6,569 bases of DNA from an uncultured Coriobacteriales bacterium (GTDB taxonomy: Bacteria > Actinomycetota > Coriobacteriia > Coriobacteriales > Atopobiaceae), in contig CAMZCV010000059.1 of assembly GCA_947305035.1 (NCBI GenBank), positions 1 through 6,569 of the forward strand, given 5' to 3'. A program made the translations under genes and the position numbers. The notes beneath the pieces are model-generated. The model was not told the origin of the DNA. It did no database searches and was given only the letters and a program-made list of their open reading frames with translations. Positions 6,092 through 6,569 of the stretch are shown piece by piece (positions within the stretch are counted from its first letter, which is position 1; each line of letters starts with the position of its first letter).

Positions 6092-6569
6092 ATGCCGAAC
6101 TACGAGAAGCCCCGTGATTTCTTCTGGGGGAAGGTGATCCCCCTCTACGTTGAGTGCGTCGGCGAGAGGCTGAACTACAAGGAAGCATTGCTCTTGCAGC
6201 AGCTGCACTACTGGCTTAAGGCCAACGAGCAGAATCTCGACCACATCTGGGATGGGCACGTGTGGGTGTGGAACTCGCTGGGCGAATGGGCGAAGGCGGT
6301 GCCGGTCGGGGGAGAGAAGACGATCAGCCGTTTGTTCGACCACCTTGTCGAGACGGGGCTCGTCTTGGAGAGCCAGCACGGCGGGCATGACCGGAGGAAG
6401 AGCTATACCATCGTCTACGCAGAGGCGGAGAAGCTTTCAAGCGGACAAAGTGTCCATATGGACAAGTTGTCCATATGGACAGAATGTCCGGATGATACGG
6501 ACAATCTGTCTGCATCAAGCGGACAACTTGTCGGCTTGCAATCGGACAACTTGTCTGCATGTAACAAAG
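6092..6569 (+). CDS. Replication-initiator-like protein with N-terminal winged-helix region (5' part; continues past window)
   Basis: The ATG at 6092 opens a frame of 159 codons that runs off the window; the ribosome-binding site is weak (TAGGG), and the gene starts 12 bases after the excisionase-like stop. The N-terminus (FWGKVIPLYVECVGERLNYK, EALLLQQLHYWL at 31-42, DGHVWVWNSLGEWA at 54-67, KTISRLFDHLVETGLVLE at 76-93, then DRRKSYTIVY at 100-109) matches the layout of replication/DnaD-like winged-helix proteins of phages and mobile elements, with Leu-Gln-Gln-hydrophobic-His-Tyr-Trp as the most telling motif. From about residue 117 the protein changes to a low-complexity stretch with recurring Asp-Lys/Asn-Leu-Ser and Gly-Gln-Leu-Val units. 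That stretch is a by-product of the DNA repeats beneath it. The C-terminal part, probably for helicase loading, lies outside the window. Confidence 0.7.
   Translation, partial: MPNYEKPRDFFWGKVIPLYVECVGERLNYKEALLLQQLHYWLKANEQNLDHIWDGHVWVWNSLGEWAKAVPVGGEKTISRLFDHLVETGLVLESQHGGHDRRKSYTIVYAEAEKLSSGQSVHMDKLSIWTECPDDTDNLSASSGQLVGLQSDNLSACNK
6442..6556. repeat. Iteron-like array: six GGACA-N3-TGTCC units (putative origin of replication)
   Basis: Thirteen-base dyads GGACA-N3-TGTCC are centred at about 6449, 6466, 6483, 6505, 6527 and 6550. Spacing is 17 bases for the first three and then 22-23. The first three are exact dyads; the last three carry a changed final base (T, G, T). They lie inside the coding sequence just after its winged-helix region, the same arrangement as the iterons of phage lambda within gene O. 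Likely binding sites for the initiator itself. The array may continue beyond the window. Confidence 0.7.

Larger units (their letters stand above)
5585..6569. mobile_element. One end of an integrated element (ICE, phage or integrative plasmid) at tRNA-Asp; runs past the window
   Basis: Downstream of the tRNA the content switches from housekeeping genes to iterated integrase-type repeats, an excisionase-like gene and a replication-initiator-like gene holding iteron-like sequences. The exact junction cannot be placed, because the second att copy (a repeat of the tRNA 3' end) is outside the window. No integrase gene is visible, so it is expected at the far end or further right. The element could be an ICE, a prophage or an integrative plasmid. 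Replication functions this close to the tRNA resemble actinobacterial-type ICEs and integrating plasmids. Confidence 0.55.

Noticed and set aside
5824..6093. 89-aa minus-strand frame opposite the excisionase-like gene
   Set aside because: It overlaps a convincing plus-strand gene completely and has no start signals.
6324..6560. 78-aa minus-strand frame at the right end
   Set aside because: Its Cys-Pro/Arg-Leu repeats are simply the reverse reading of the GGACA/TGTCC array inside the initiator gene.
6442..6569. CRISPR array
   Set aside because: The units are 13-bp dyads at 17-23-bp spacing inside a coding frame, with no 28-37-bp repeats or unique spacers and no cas genes.

Overview
The window looks like chromosomal DNA of a high-GC Gram-positive bacterium, most likely a member of the Coriobacteriia (Collinsella/Olsenella/Eggerthella-type). 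This is judged from strong G/C preference at third codon positions, the dnaX-ybaB-recR order, the character of the DnaX protein and the Shine-Dalgarno sequences. The class assignment is inference, because no database search was possible. Everything from the dnaX promoter to about 5630 reads as ordinary core genome. The last ~900 bases read as one end of an integrated mobile element.

Layout, left to right. Positions 1-60 probably hold the 3' end of a plus-strand gene. A perfect 29-bp inverted repeat with a five-T loop (70-132) separates it from a convergent, minus-strand gene for a 409-residue protein of unknown function (136-1365). That gene diverges from dnaX across a 158-bp region with a recognisable promoter on the minus side and a weaker one on the dnaX side. 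Next comes a tight plus-strand operon: dnaX (1524-3773), ybaB/ebfC (3788-4126), recR (4128-4736) and a gene for a single-pass membrane protein of unknown function (4757-5434). It is followed by tRNA-Asp(GTC) (5508-5584), with its own promoter and a strong intrinsic terminator (5594-5630).

The operon joins replication and repair functions: the clamp-loader/tau subunit, a small nucleoid-associated protein, and the RecF-pathway recombination mediator RecR. The fourth gene is unexplained. DnaX is unusual in its long Pro-Ala repeat linkers, very acidic tail and altered zinc-site and SRC motifs.

Immediately after the tRNA terminator lie four near-helically spaced GGCACTA repeats, which resemble integrase arm-type binding sites. 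Then come an excisionase-like helix-turn-helix protein (5882-6079) and the 5' part of a replication-initiator-like gene (6092 to the window end). Inside that gene, downstream of its N-terminal winged-helix-like region, are six GGACA-N3-TGTCC palindromic units. The first three fuse into a 31-bp perfect palindrome. This resembles an origin of replication embedded in its own initiator gene, as in lambda O, and is the most interesting part of the window. The integrase and far end of the element are not in the window.
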